The notes below the pieces were generated by a model that was not told the DNA's origin, did not search any database, and saw only the letters and a list, made by a program, of their open reading frames with translations. A program made the translations under genes and the position numbers. Of a stretch of DNA of 13,978 nt, positions 1-7,078 are shown piece by piece. Numbering within the stretch: position 1 is the first letter of the stretch; every line of letters starts with the position of its first letter. This stretch comes from JAVBLU01 sp031553225 (GTDB taxonomy: Bacteria > Bacillota > Clostridia > Christensenellales > UBA1750): NCBI GenBank assembly GCA_031553225.1, contig JAVBLU010000060.1:1-13978 (forward strand), written 5' to 3'.

Positions 1-585
1 CCTGCCCGCAAGGCGCGGGCGGGCATGGGGCCCGACGCGCCCGCGCCCACGCGCGTGGAGCGGGTGAGCGGCGCGGCGGACGACGCGCCTCCGCCCCCGC
101 CGCCCCGCACGCGCCGGGAGGAAGCGCTGGAGGCCATCTTCGACGCCCCGGCCGGCCGCCCCGCGGCGCGTTCGGGGCCGGCGCAGCCTGCTTTTGCCTC
201 GCCGGCCGTATCGCGCGTTCCGCGGCTGGAGCCGGTATCCCGCGTGCCCGCCGCGGAACGCGTAAGCGCGGGAGAGCGGGCGGGCGCGGGGGAGCGCGCT
301 TTTCAGGGGCGGCCGCATGCCGCCGCCGCGCAAACCTCCGGCGTGGCCCGCGCGCAAGGTCTCTCGCCTGCGGAGCCCGCCTCCGAGCCGCGCATCTCCC
401 AGCCGAACTGGCAGGTCATGTCCTCGGCCGCGCAGGACCGGCCCGTCTCCGGCCGTACGGCCAAGGCGCAGCGCGTGCTTGCCCTGCACCGGCAGGGGCA
501 GGATGTGGCGGCCATTGCCCGGCAGCTGGATCTGGCCCGCGCCGAGGTGTCCCTGATCATCGAGCTGCAGGGAAGCGAGCACTAA
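1..585 (+). CDS. SwrB/YlxL-like protein with C-terminal helix-turn-helix, 5' partial
   Basis: The frame is open from base 1 with no stop, so the gene most likely begins upstream; the ATG at 25 has no clear ribosome-binding site. The visible part (about 194 residues) is rich in Pro, Ala, Arg and Gly and looks disordered, with loose repeats such as VSRVP and GERA. The last 45 or so residues are different: they run AKAQRVLALHRQGQDVAAIA and then RQLDLARAEVSLIIEL, a short helix-turn-helix. That tail is typical of DUF6115-type proteins found next to fliA/sigD, including Bacillus SwrB (YlxL), which promotes flagellar basal-body maturation. Those proteins carry an N-terminal membrane helix and coiled coil, which would lie outside the window. 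The family call rests on the tail pattern and on the flagellar neighbours downstream. The disordered linker may be lineage-specific. I do not claim DNA binding. Confidence 0.62.
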   Translation, partial: PARKARAGMGPDAPAPTRVERVSGAADDAPPPPPPRTRREEALEAIFDAPAGRPAARSGPAQPAFASPAVSRVPRLEPVSRVPAAERVSAGERAGAGERAFQGRPHAAAAQTSGVARAQGLSPAEPASEPRISQPNWQVMSSAAQDRPVSGRTAKAQRVLALHRQGQDVAAIARQLDLARAEVSLIIELQGSEH

Positions 586-600
586 GGGATACGGGCTCAT

Positions 601-640
601 AACGCGGGCCGCCGCGGCAGGCGCCCCGCGTTTTGCGCTT
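601..640 (+). terminator. Putative intrinsic terminator after the SwrB-like gene
   Basis: AACGCGGG (601-608) is an exact reverse complement of CCCGCGTT (625-632), giving an 8-bp stem with a GC-rich 16-nt loop. It is followed by a short, interrupted T stretch (TTGCGCTT). It lies 15 nt after the stop of the first gene and before the oxidoreductase ribosome-binding site. The T tract is weak, so termination may be partial. Confidence 0.45.
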
Positions 641-684
641 GTGTATCCGATCTCATGCGCATCACGACATAAGGAGATGTTCCC

Positions 685-1743
685 ATGAAGAAGCTGGCTC
701 TCATCGGCTGCGGCGGCATCGGCTCCTACCATCTGAAGCATTTCGTGCAGTTTCAGGACATTCAGATCGCCGGGCTATGCGATCTGCTCATCGAGCGGGC
801 GGAGGGTTTCGCGCGCGAAGCGGGCAGCGGGAAGGCGTACAGCGATTTTGTGCGCATGTACGACGAGGTGCAGCCGGACATGGTGTTCATCTGCGTGCCG
901 CCCACCTGCCACGGCGTCATCGAGATGGAAACGATTCGCCGCGGCATCCCCTTCTTTGTGGAAAAGCCCCTCGCGCTGGACCTGGACCTGGGGCGCGAGC
1001 TGGTGGCGCGCGTGAAGGCCGCCGGCCTGACCGCCGCATCGGGCTTTCAGTGCCGCTACGACAACATCAACGAACCCGCGGCCGGCTTCATCCGGCAAAA
1101 CCCCGTGGTGCACGTGGCGGCCTCGCGCGTGGGCGGCATCCCGGGCGTGCCGTGGTGGCGCGTGAAGGCCGCCTCCGGCGGCCAGCTTGTGGAGCAGACC
1201 ATCCACCAGATGGACATGCTGCGCTATCTTCTTCAGGAGGAGCCGGACACGGTGTACTCCGTGCCCACCCGGGGCTTTGTCACCGAGGAAGAGTGCCCCG
1301 GCTACTGCTCGGACGATCTGTCCACCACCCTGATCACCTTTCGCAGCGGCTTAACGGCCACCATGATGACCGGGTGCTACTCCACCAACGGCGCTTCCTG
1401 GGACTCGAAGATGACCTTCGGCAGCCGCGCCAGCCGCCTGGACTACGTGCTGTGCAGCCGCGCCACCACCTACGGCGTGGCGGGCGTGGACGCGGCCGCA
1501 CCCGTGGCGGGCACCGTTTCCGGCGACGGCACGCAGCGAAAGAGCGAGCGCGAGCAGGGCGTAACGGTGCTAAGCAGCGTGAACTTCGGGCTGATCTGCG
1601 ACCGCACATTTGTGGACGCCGTGCTCACGGGCGACGCCTCGCGCATCCGCTCGCCCTACGAGGACGCCTTCAAGTCCGTGGCGTTCACGCTGGCGTGCAA
1701 CCAGTCCATGGCAAGCGGCCAGCCGGTCAAGGTGGCGTACTAA
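685..1743 (+). CDS. Gfo/Idh/MocA-family NAD(P)-dependent oxidoreductase
   Basis: This is a 352-residue cytosolic dehydrogenase-type protein, the usual length for the family. The N-terminal Rossmann fold shows the nucleotide-binding loop GCGGIG at residues 8-13, an acidic D33 after the second strand, and the family signature EKP at 93-95, whose Lys is usually catalytic. The C-terminal substrate domain shows GGQLVEQTIHQMD (165-177), a good match to the GG-x-L-x5-H-x2-D motif with the likely catalytic H174. The start is supported by AAGGAG at 671-676. Members oxidise or reduce sugars, inositols and related polyols; the substrate cannot be read from sequence. It has its own ribosome-binding site, a probable terminator on each side and no metabolic partner nearby, so it looks like an insertion between two flagellar-associated genes. 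The other metabolic enzyme in the window, an aldolase, is 11 kb away on the opposite strand. Confidence 0.9.
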   Translation: MKKLALIGCGGIGSYHLKHFVQFQDIQIAGLCDLLIERAEGFAREAGSGKAYSDFVRMYDEVQPDMVFICVPPTCHGVIEMETIRRGIPFFVEKPLALDLDLGRELVARVKAAGLTAASGFQCRYDNINEPAAGFIRQNPVVHVAASRVGGIPGVPWWRVKAASGGQLVEQTIHQMDMLRYLLQEEPDTVYSVPTRGFVTEEECPGYCSDDLSTTLITFRSGLTATMMTGCYSTNGASWDSKMTFGSRASRLDYVLCSRATTYGVAGVDAAAPVAGTVSGDGTQRKSEREQGVTVLSSVNFGLICDRTFVDAVLTGDASRIRSPYEDAFKSVAFTLACNQSMASGQPVKVAY

Positions 1744-1763
1744 CTCGCCCCGCACATCTTTCA

Positions 1764-1835
1764 GTCACATGATAGATGATTCTGGGTGGATTTCATGTAA
1801 TTATGTGACCGGCCGTGCCGGCCGCCGAAAGGCGG
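1764..1835. repeat. Cluster of inverted repeats in the intergenic region
   Basis: GTCACAT (1764-1770) pairs exactly with ATGTGAC (1803-1809). ACATGA (1767-1772) pairs exactly with TCATGT (1793-1798). Because they share bases 1767-1770, the two pairings exclude each other. Next come CCGGC/GCCGG (1809-1813/1817-1821) and CCGCC-GAAA-GGCGG (1822-1835), the latter a GNRA-capped hairpin. This may be a structured 3' UTR or an RNA element; no known riboswitch class is recognised. Confidence 0.5.
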
Positions 1836-1852
1836 AGCAGCTACTGTAAACA

Positions 1853-1880
1853 GCCGCCCGGACGCGCTTCGGGCGGTTTG
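1853..1880 (+). terminator. Putative terminator after the oxidoreductase
   Basis: CCGCCCG (1854-1860) and CGGGCGG (1870-1876) form a perfect 7-bp stem with a 9-nt loop, followed by TTTGCT. The U tract is short, so strength is uncertain. It lies 110 nt after the oxidoreductase stop and before the promoter of the flgF unit. Confidence 0.5.
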
Positions 1881-1924
1881 CTGCCAGCTTCCTTTCGGCC
1901 GCTCATCTTTTTGCGCCGCCGTGT

Positions 1925-1956
1925 TAATTGATGCGGATTATTCCTCGATATATAGA
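1925..1956 (+). promoter_or_regulatory. Candidate sigma-28 promoter (overlapping sigma-A-like boxes) for the flgF unit
   Basis: A sigma-28-type pair is present: TAAT (1925-1928), 15 nt, then CTCGATAT (1944-1951). The consensus is TAAA-N15-GCCGATAA, or CCGATAT in Bacillus. The same AT-rich patch also reads TTGATG (1928-1933), 17 nt, TATAGA (1951-1956), a moderate sigma-A fit. Either would start transcription about 40 nt before the ATG at 2002. The sigma-28 reading is strengthened by the same spacing at the flgM promoter. Rod genes are often expressed before sigma-28 is active, so the sigma-A reading, or both, is plausible. Confidence 0.5.
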
Positions 1957-2001
1957 GATGAGAACTATGCAACGGGCGATCTGCGGTTGAGGAGGCCTTG
2001 T

Positions 2002-2754
2002 ATGATACGAGGGCTGTATGTCTCCGGCACGGCGATGCTGACGCTGGAGAAGCACATGAACACGCTGGCCAACAACATCGCCAACGCCGACACCACCGGC
2101 TTTCGCAGCGACGCTTACGTGCAGCGCGCCTTCAAAGACGTGCTCATCGACCGGCTGAACGACCCCTCCGTGGTCGCTCAGAACCGCCAGGTGGGCCCTT
2201 TTGACTTTGGCGTGCACGTGGACGAGCTGAGCACCCGGTTCCTTCAGGGCGCGCTGCAGCCCACCGGGCGGCCCATGGATATGGCGCTCACGGGCGAGAA
2301 CGCTTTTTTTAGCGTGCAAACGCCCGGCGGGGTGCGCTACACGCGCGACGGCGCGTTCCAGCTGTCGGCGGACGGCCGGCTTGTCACCTCCGACGGCTAC
2401 CCGGTGCTGGGCACGGGCGGGCCGATCAACGTGGGAAACGGCGATTTCTCGGTGAACGAGGAAGGCGCGGTGTTCGTGGGCGAGGAACAGGTGGGGCAGC
2501 TGGCCATCGTGGGGTTTGCCGATCAGGCCGCCCTGCGCAAGGAGGGCGCGAACCTCTTCTTTGGCGGCGCACCCGGCGCGAAGGGCGCGGGCGTGGCCGT
2601 AAAGCAGGGGGTTCTTGAGGCCTCCAACACGGATATGGGCATGATGACCACCGACATGATGTGGGTGTACCGCGCATACGAGACAAACCAGCGCTTCGTC
2701 CAGATGACGGACGGCACGCTGGATATGGCCGTCAACCGCATCGGCAAGGTGTAG
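2002..2754 (+). CDS. flgF: Flagellar basal-body rod protein, FlgF type (FlhO-like)
   Basis: This is a 250-residue axial rod protein. The N-terminal rod motif ANNIANADTTGF lies at residues 23-34, the middle FlgE/F/G domain shows YTRDGAFQ near 103-110, and the C-terminal motif KQGVLEASNTDM near 201-212 leads into the terminal coiled-coil helix. All three are hallmarks of the FlgE/FlgF/FlgG family. There is no cleaved signal peptide, as expected for export by the flagellar type III system. The start at 2002 is preferred over an upstream GTG at 1921 because GAGGAGG (1989-1995) is well placed and family proteins begin just before this motif. The upstream GTG would also precede the promoter boxes. 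FlgF is assigned because the gene is the first of a tandem rod pair, as in Bacillus flhO-flhP; FlgF and FlgG are hard to separate by sequence alone. Confidence 0.82.
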   Translation: MIRGLYVSGTAMLTLEKHMNTLANNIANADTTGFRSDAYVQRAFKDVLIDRLNDPSVVAQNRQVGPFDFGVHVDELSTRFLQGALQPTGRPMDMALTGENAFFSVQTPGGVRYTRDGAFQLSADGRLVTSDGYPVLGTGGPINVGNGDFSVNEEGAVFVGEEQVGQLAIVGFADQAALRKEGANLFFGGAPGAKGAGVAVKQGVLEASNTDMGMMTTDMMWVYRAYETNQRFVQMTDGTLDMAVNRIGKV

Positions 2755-2812
2755 GGCGAGGCGCGGGCGGTTTCACCGTCCATGCGTCGGCATGAAACAG
2801 GGGGCATAGCGC

Positions 2813-3580
2813 ATGATCCAGGCATTCAACTCCGGCGCGTCCGGCCTGCGCGCGCAGCAGATGCGCATGGACGTCATCGCCAACAACGTGGCCAACGTGG
2901 ATACCACGGCCTACAAGGCCGTGCGGATGGATTTTCAGGACGCCCTGTACCAGGCCATGCTGCGCCCCGTACAGCCGCAGGATCAGCTGAACCTGCAGCT
3001 GGGGCACGGCGTTTCCGTTGGGGCCACCACCCGCATGCCCGTAAAGGGCGTAATGCAGGTGACCGGCCGCGCGCTGGACTTCTATCTGGACGACGGCGGC
3101 GCGTTCTTCGCCGTGCAGGATTCCGCCGGAAACACCTTCTACACGCGCGACGGGTCCTTCCAGTTCAGCAGCGAGCCGGACGACAACTACCTGGTGACGG
3201 GCGATGGCAACTATGTGCTCAATCCCAACGGGGAGCGCATCTTCATCTCGGAGAAGGACGCCGAGGTGGTGGTGAACCCGGACGGCGTTATTCTGATGCG
3301 CGACGGCGCGGAGTACGGCACGATCGGCACGCATACCTTCGCCAACCCCGAAGGGCTGACGGCGGTGGGCCGCAACCTGTTCGCCGTGTCCGACAACTCC
3401 GGCCCCGCCGTGGCCGCGCAGGCGCCTTCGGTAAAGCAGGGCGTGCTGGAGGCCTCCAACGTGGACATGGGCGAGGAGATGACCCGCCTGATCCGCGCGC
3501 AGCGGGCCTACCAGTTCAGCGCGCGCGTCGTGTCCACGGCCGACGAAATGGAGGGCCTGGCGAACAACATGCGCCGCTAA
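2813..3580 (+). CDS. flgG: Flagellar distal-rod protein, FlgG type (FlhP-like)
   Basis: This is a 255-residue rod protein, close to the usual 260. The rod motif ANNVANVDTTAYK is at residues 23-35 (most relatives have TTGY or TTGF, here TTAY). TRDGSFQF is at 111-118 and KQGVLEASNVDM at 208-219, followed by the conserved helix with MTRLIRAQRAYQ. AGGGGG at 2798-2803 precedes the ATG. It follows the FlgF-like gene by 58 nt and is clearly related to it, so the pair probably arose by duplication. The products would stack to form the distal rod that crosses the envelope below the hook. FlgG is chosen by position and by the RAQRAYQ helix; a second FlgF-like protein cannot be excluded. An 85-residue frame opposite it is a shadow. 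Confidence 0.82.
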   Translation: MIQAFNSGASGLRAQQMRMDVIANNVANVDTTAYKAVRMDFQDALYQAMLRPVQPQDQLNLQLGHGVSVGATTRMPVKGVMQVTGRALDFYLDDGGAFFAVQDSAGNTFYTRDGSFQFSSEPDDNYLVTGDGNYVLNPNGERIFISEKDAEVVVNPDGVILMRDGAEYGTIGTHTFANPEGLTAVGRNLFAVSDNSGPAVAAQAPSVKQGVLEASNVDMGEEMTRLIRAQRAYQFSARVVSTADEMEGLANNMRR

Positions 3581-3630
3581 TGTCGGTCATACGCGAACCA
3601 TGTCGTTAAACGCTGGGAGGTGTCGGGTAT

Positions 3631-4053
3631 ATGCGCATGAGAGTGTGCAAGCGCTGCGGCGATATGATGTCTTTGCAGAACGATCTGTGCAGCGAATGCG
3701 ATTATAAGATGCACGAGGTGTTCCTGCAGGTAAAAGAGTACCTGAGCGAGCACGAGGGCGCGGACGCCATACAAATAGCCACGGAGCTTTCGCTGGACGA
3801 AGCGGACGTATTGTACCTGGTGGACAACCACTGGCTGGAGCGCGAGGAGCAAACCCCGCAGGGCGCGGCGCGGTGCATGGTGTGCGGCCGGCGCGCCGAT
3901 GAGGGCGAGCGGATGTGCAAGGCGTGCAAATCCAGCACCCAGCGCTCGCTGGAGGCGGCCAAGCGCAGCCTGTCCGCCGAGGCCCAGGCCCGGAGCAAAC
4001 CGGCCGCGTCGAACTACTCCATGAACGTTCGCCGCAGGCACGACAACCAGTGA
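3631..4053 (+). CDS. YvyF-like flagellar operon protein (TIGR03826 type)
   Basis: This is a 140-residue protein with two probable zinc ribbons: C6-x2-C9 with C20-x2-C23, and C82-x2-C85 with C96-x2-C99. Between them, residues 30-70 form a small helical segment (IATELSLDEADVLYLVDN) that resembles a helix-turn-helix. The tail is basic (VRRRHDNQ at the end). This layout and the position directly before flgM match Bacillus YvyF and the TIGR03826 'flagellar operon protein' family, whose biochemical role is poorly defined. GGGAGG (3615-3620) precedes the ATG at 3631; an ATG six bases later is an alternative start. It lies 50 nt after flgG and probably belongs to the same transcript. A regulatory role is suggested only by the fold pattern. 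Confidence 0.82.
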   Translation: MRMRVCKRCGDMMSLQNDLCSECDYKMHEVFLQVKEYLSEHEGADAIQIATELSLDEADVLYLVDNHWLEREEQTPQGAARCMVCGRRADEGERMCKACKSSTQRSLEAAKRSLSAEAQARSKPAASNYSMNVRRRHDNQ

Positions 4054-4108
4054 GATTGGCGTTGAACGCGTGAGAGCGATAAAAGTTGAAAAAAAACCGG
4101 CGGGATGC

Positions 4109-4135
4109 TAAACTGAGACCGGGAAGTTTCGATAA
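4109..4135 (+). promoter_or_regulatory. Sigma-28 (SigD/FliA) promoter for flgM
   Basis: TAAA (4109-4112), a 15-nt spacer and TTCGATAA (4128-4135) fit TAAA-N15-GCCGATAA with a perfect -35 and 6 of 8 bases in the -10. The patch is AT-rich in a GC-rich region. Transcription would start near 4142, about 60 nt before the flgM ATG. A sigma-28 promoter for its own anti-sigma factor is standard in Bacillus and enterics. Confidence 0.72.
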
Positions 4136-4148
4136 CTAGTACATCGAA
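4128..4148. repeat. Inverted repeat over the flgM -10 element
   Basis: TTCGAT (4128-4133) and ATCGAA (4143-4148) are exact reverse complements, with the palindrome ACTAGT (4135-4140) between them. The left arm is part of the -10 and the right arm is at the expected start site, so this would act as a DNA site rather than an RNA hairpin, if it acts at all. Confidence 0.35.
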
Positions 4149-4204
4149 GTTACCATGCGGCGCATGAAGCTAAGCCGATGGAGCCCGGTAAGGAGCTGAC
4201 ACCG

Positions 4205-4492
4205 ATGAACGTTACCCCCATCGCGCCCCAATCCATCGTCACCCGCTACAACGTAACGCGCAAGGTAGAGGCGCGCGACGTGTTCGTCGTATCCAATACC
4301 GACCAGGTGGAACTGAGCGAAACGGCCCGCATGGCGTCCTCCGCGGCGCGCGCGGTGCGCGCCTCCTTCGCCACGGCCGATCAGGACGCGAAAATCCGCA
4401 GGATCTCCGAGCAGATCAAAGCCGGAACGTACAGCGTCTCCGCCGAGCAGGTGGCCGAGAAGGTGTTGAGCAACTCCACCCTGGGCCTGTAG
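4205..4492 (+). CDS. flgM: Anti-sigma-28 factor FlgM
   Basis: FlgM binds and inactivates sigma-28 until the hook-basal body is complete. The protein is 95 residues, normal for the family. The N-terminal half is polar and probably unfolded. A DQVELSET segment follows, and the C-terminal sigma-binding region ends with IRRISEQIKAGTYSVSAEQV and AEKVL, a very typical FlgM tail. The start at 4205 is supported by AAGGAG (4190-4195) nine bases upstream; an in-frame ATG at 4178 has no comparable site. The gene has its own sigma-28 promoter (4109-4135) and a strong terminator (4533-4573), so it can be expressed as a single-gene feedback unit, although read-through from the upstream genes is also possible. 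Confidence 0.9.
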   Translation: MNVTPIAPQSIVTRYNVTRKVEARDVFVVSNTDQVELSETARMASSAARAVRASFATADQDAKIRRISEQIKAGTYSVSAEQVAEKVLSNSTLGL

Positions 4493-4532
4493 TCACACAT
4501 CCGTCACCGCCGCCTTTTGCAGGAGTACCATG

Positions 4533-4573
4533 GGGAACGGGCCAAGGAATGCCCGTTCCCTGTTGCTTTTTTT
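4533..4573 (+). terminator. Intrinsic terminator between flgM and flgN
   Basis: GGGAACGGGC (4533-4542) and GCCCGTTCCC (4551-4560) form a perfect 10-bp stem with an 8-nt loop, followed after six bases by seven T (4567-4573). It lies 40 nt after the flgM stop, inside what would otherwise be one flagellar operon, so flgN and flgK need read-through or a further promoter not seen here. Confidence 0.8.
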
Positions 4574-4628
4574 CGCCCCCGCGCCGCCGCGTTCCGGCGG
4601 CTATCATGTGTATCCGGGAGGGACAACC

Positions 4629-5126
4629 ATGGAAAAAGCGCGCCAGCTGATGGAGCTGTTGCAGCAGGAATATGCCCTTTATAAGGAAATGTACGAACTG
4701 AGCCTAACAAAAAGGGAGGCTCTTTCCGATAATAACCTTGACGCGCTCAACGAAACCGTGGCCAAGGAGCAGGCGCTGCTTGCCAAGCTGGAGCCCGTGG
4801 CGCGCGCGCGCGACCTGTCCGCGCTGCAGCTGGCGGACGAGCTGCACATAAGCGGCGAGCACATCTCCCTGAGGGACGTGGCCGCCCGTCTTCCCGCCGA
4901 GGACGCAACGCCCATATTGCGCCTGCGGGAAGCCTTCAACGACCTGCTCGGCGAGCTTTCCCGCACGAATGAGATCAATGCGGGTGTCATCGGCGCTCAG
5001 CTCAGCGCCAATCAGGCGTCCATCAACATGCTCACGCAGGCCGCGCCCTACGGCAACACCTACACGAAGAGCGGGTACGCCAGCGACAGCATGAGCCGCG
5101 TGCGCGTGGTGGACACGGCGCTGTAG
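4629..5126 (+). CDS. flgN: FlgN-type flagellar export chaperone
   Basis: This is a 165-residue, largely helical protein with charged heptad-like stretches (MEKARQLMELLQQEYALYKE at the start). FlgN chaperones bind the C-terminal helices of FlgK and FlgL in the cytosol and deliver them to the export gate. The family is poorly conserved, but length, helical character and position between flgM and flgK agree with FlgN (Bacillus YvyG). The C-terminal third contains NEINAGVIGAQLSANQASIN, typical of the last long helix in FlgN-like proteins. The start at 4629 follows GGGAGGG (4615-4621). An in-frame ATG at 4530 also has an AGGAG before it, but the added 33 residues would be encoded across the terminator hairpin and look non-native. 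Confidence 0.82.
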   Translation: MEKARQLMELLQQEYALYKEMYELSLTKREALSDNNLDALNETVAKEQALLAKLEPVARARDLSALQLADELHISGEHISLRDVAARLPAEDATPILRLREAFNDLLGELSRTNEINAGVIGAQLSANQASINMLTQAAPYGNTYTKSGYASDSMSRVRVVDTAL

Positions 5127-5205
5127 CGGCCGGCGCGGCCGTAAGCGCCTGCAAGTCAATCGCTCACTTTTCCTTTCTTTTTGCACACCGATGGGGGGAC
5201 CGCCG

Positions 5206-7044
5206 ATGAGACCTACCTTCTTTGGGCTGGAGATCGCCAAGACCGGCCTGTTCATCTCGCAAAAGCAGCTGGATATCACCGGCCACAACATCGCCAACGT
5301 GGAGACGGAGGGCTATTCCCGCCAGAGGGTGGAGACGGCCTCCATCATTCCCCTTGTGGGCGTGCGGCTGCTGCTGGACCTGGAGAAGGGCCGCGTGGGC
5401 GGCGGCGTGGAAGCGCTCACCACCCGGCAGATCCGCGACATCTTTTTGGACCGGCAGTACCGCACGGAAAACTCGCTCAAGGGCATGTGGGAGCTGAAGG
5501 CCGACACCCTGTCCTACATCACCAAGCAGTTTGACGAGCTCTCGGAAAACAGCCTGGCCAAAACCATGGAGGACTTCATCAAGGGCATGAACGCCCTGTC
5601 CAAGCAGCCCGAGGACGTGGAGATCCGCTCGGCGCTGCGCCAGAACGCCATCGCCGTGGCCACGGCCTTCAACAGCTACCACAAGATTCTCTCGGACGAG
5701 CAGCGCCGCCAGAACATCTCCATCGACGCCATCGCCACAGACATCACGCGCATGGCGCAGAACCTGGCCGACTTAAACGAGGCGATCTTCGGCTACGAGA
5801 TGGCGGGCGAGTACGCCAACGACCTGCGCGACAAGCGCAATCTCATCCTGGACAAACTATCGTATTACGGCGACATCACCTACACCGAGGCCTCCGGCCA
5901 GATGGTCGTCAACTTTGCCGGGCAGGAGCTCGTCAATCACGTCAACTACAACGCCGTGGTCTCCGCGCCGGATGCCCGCGGCATGTACCAGCTGAGCATC
6001 AACGGGGTGGACCTATACAACGGCAAGAGCCCCGCCTACGTTACCGGCACCATGAACCAGCTGGCGGGAAATCTTGCCGCGCTGAACCTCACCATCTACA
6101 ACAACGAGACGGCGAGCGGCACGCCGGACGCGGCCAACCGAAACGCCCGCGCGCTTTTGCTGCAGCAGCTTTCGGCCCTGGGCGCCGTCGCCACCACCGA
6201 AACGGCCGGCCAGATGACCATCACCGTGAACGGCCAGGCCCTGGTGACCCACGACACGCCCGCCGCGGCGGCCAGCGTGGACAACGGCGACGGAACCTTC
6301 GGCATCACCATCGGCGGCGTGCCGGCCGGCACGCTCACCTACCCGGACACGCTGCACAGCGGCCTGCAGACCGGCGAGCTGCGCGGGCGCTTCGACATGC
6401 GCGACGGCGCAACGTCCATGAACGCGGGCACGCAGTACTACCTCGACCAGCTGAACGCCTACTGCCAGGAATTCGTCAAGCGCATCAACGACATTCACGT
6501 AACCGCCTGGACGCTTCCCTATCAGGACGACAACGGGTTGCCGGTGGACTCGCAGACCGGGCTTTTGTTCTTTACCGACGGCACCGGCACGGGCACGGCC
6601 GGCCTGACGGCGGGCAACATGCGCCTCAGCCAGGCCATCATCGACAGCGTGTACCAAATCGGCGCGGCCAGCGAGAAGGTCGTTAAGCCGTACGACGGTT
6701 CGGGCAACGAGAACGCCGGCAAGGGCGACGGCACGGCCGCGCTGCGCATGGCGGGCGTGCTGGACCTGGAGATCGGCGGCAAGAAGCTTTCGGGCGTGTG
6801 GCACGCGCTCATGTCCGAGATGGGCGTGCTGGCGAACAACGCCGTCACCATGTACGAAACGCGCGCCACACTCGTGCAGGCCGTGCACTCCGAGCGGCTG
6901 TCCATCATGGGCGTATCGCTGGACGAAGAGATGACCAACCTGGTGCGCTTCAACCACGCTTATTCCGCTTCCTCGCGCGTGATCACAACGCTGGACGAGG
7001 CGCTGGACAAGCTGATTAACGGAACCGGCCGTGTAGGGCTGTAA
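5206..7044 (+). CDS. flgK: Flagellar hook-filament junction protein FlgK (HAP1), enlarged
   Basis: FlgK caps the hook and joins it to the filament through FlgL. This copy has 612 residues against about 500-550 in many Bacillota. The N-terminal rod/junction motif is HNIANVETEGYSRQR (27-41). The C-terminal motif is SLDEEMTNLVRFNHAYSASS (571-590) followed by RVITTLDEALDKLI. The canonical segment NLADLN...ANDLRDKRN...LS...ELV spans about 183-245. A second, related segment spans about 286-349 (NLAALN...ARALLLQQLS...GQALV), and by eye 26 of 63 aligned positions are identical. The extra length therefore looks like an internal duplication. ATG 5206 is chosen because GGGGGGA (5193-5199) precedes it and relatives start MRPTFFGLEI; the ATG at 5191 overlaps that ribosome-binding site. 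FlgN, encoded 79 nt upstream, is its likely chaperone. Confidence 0.93.
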   Translation: MRPTFFGLEIAKTGLFISQKQLDITGHNIANVETEGYSRQRVETASIIPLVGVRLLLDLEKGRVGGGVEALTTRQIRDIFLDRQYRTENSLKGMWELKADTLSYITKQFDELSENSLAKTMEDFIKGMNALSKQPEDVEIRSALRQNAIAVATAFNSYHKILSDEQRRQNISIDAIATDITRMAQNLADLNEAIFGYEMAGEYANDLRDKRNLILDKLSYYGDITYTEASGQMVVNFAGQELVNHVNYNAVVSAPDARGMYQLSINGVDLYNGKSPAYVTGTMNQLAGNLAALNLTIYNNETASGTPDAANRNARALLLQQLSALGAVATTETAGQMTITVNGQALVTHDTPAAAASVDNGDGTFGITIGGVPAGTLTYPDTLHSGLQTGELRGRFDMRDGATSMNAGTQYYLDQLNAYCQEFVKRINDIHVTAWTLPYQDDNGLPVDSQTGLLFFTDGTGTGTAGLTAGNMRLSQAIIDSVYQIGAASEKVVKPYDGSGNENAGKGDGTAALRMAGVLDLEIGGKKLSGVWHALMSEMGVLANNAVTMYETRATLVQAVHSERLSIMGVSLDEEMTNLVRFNHAYSASSRVITTLDEALDKLINGTGRVGL

Positions 7045-7078
7045 AGCGTTGCCGCATCGCAAATAAGGGGGCCTATGC

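Noticed and set aside
633..1772. 379-residue frame overlapping the oxidoreductase on the same strand
   Set aside because: Its translation is Arg/His/Gly-rich with no family motif; it is a frame shadow of a well-supported gene in GC-rich DNA.
1811..1890. Cobalamin-riboswitch-like string (GCTACTGTAA) in the gap before flgF
   Set aside because: Only this short stretch resembles the conserved core; the GCCACTG...GGGAAGGC part is absent and the neighbouring genes have no link to B12.
3607..3633. TAAA at 3607 as a sigma-28 -35 box for the YvyF-like gene
   Set aside because: The sequence 15 nt downstream (GGTATATG) does not match the -10 consensus and overlaps the start codon.
4530..4628. Longer N terminus for FlgN from ATG 4530, which has AGGAG before it
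   Set aside because: The added 33 residues are encoded across a near-perfect terminator hairpin and T7 tract and do not look like FlgN; the start at 4629 has a good ribosome-binding site.
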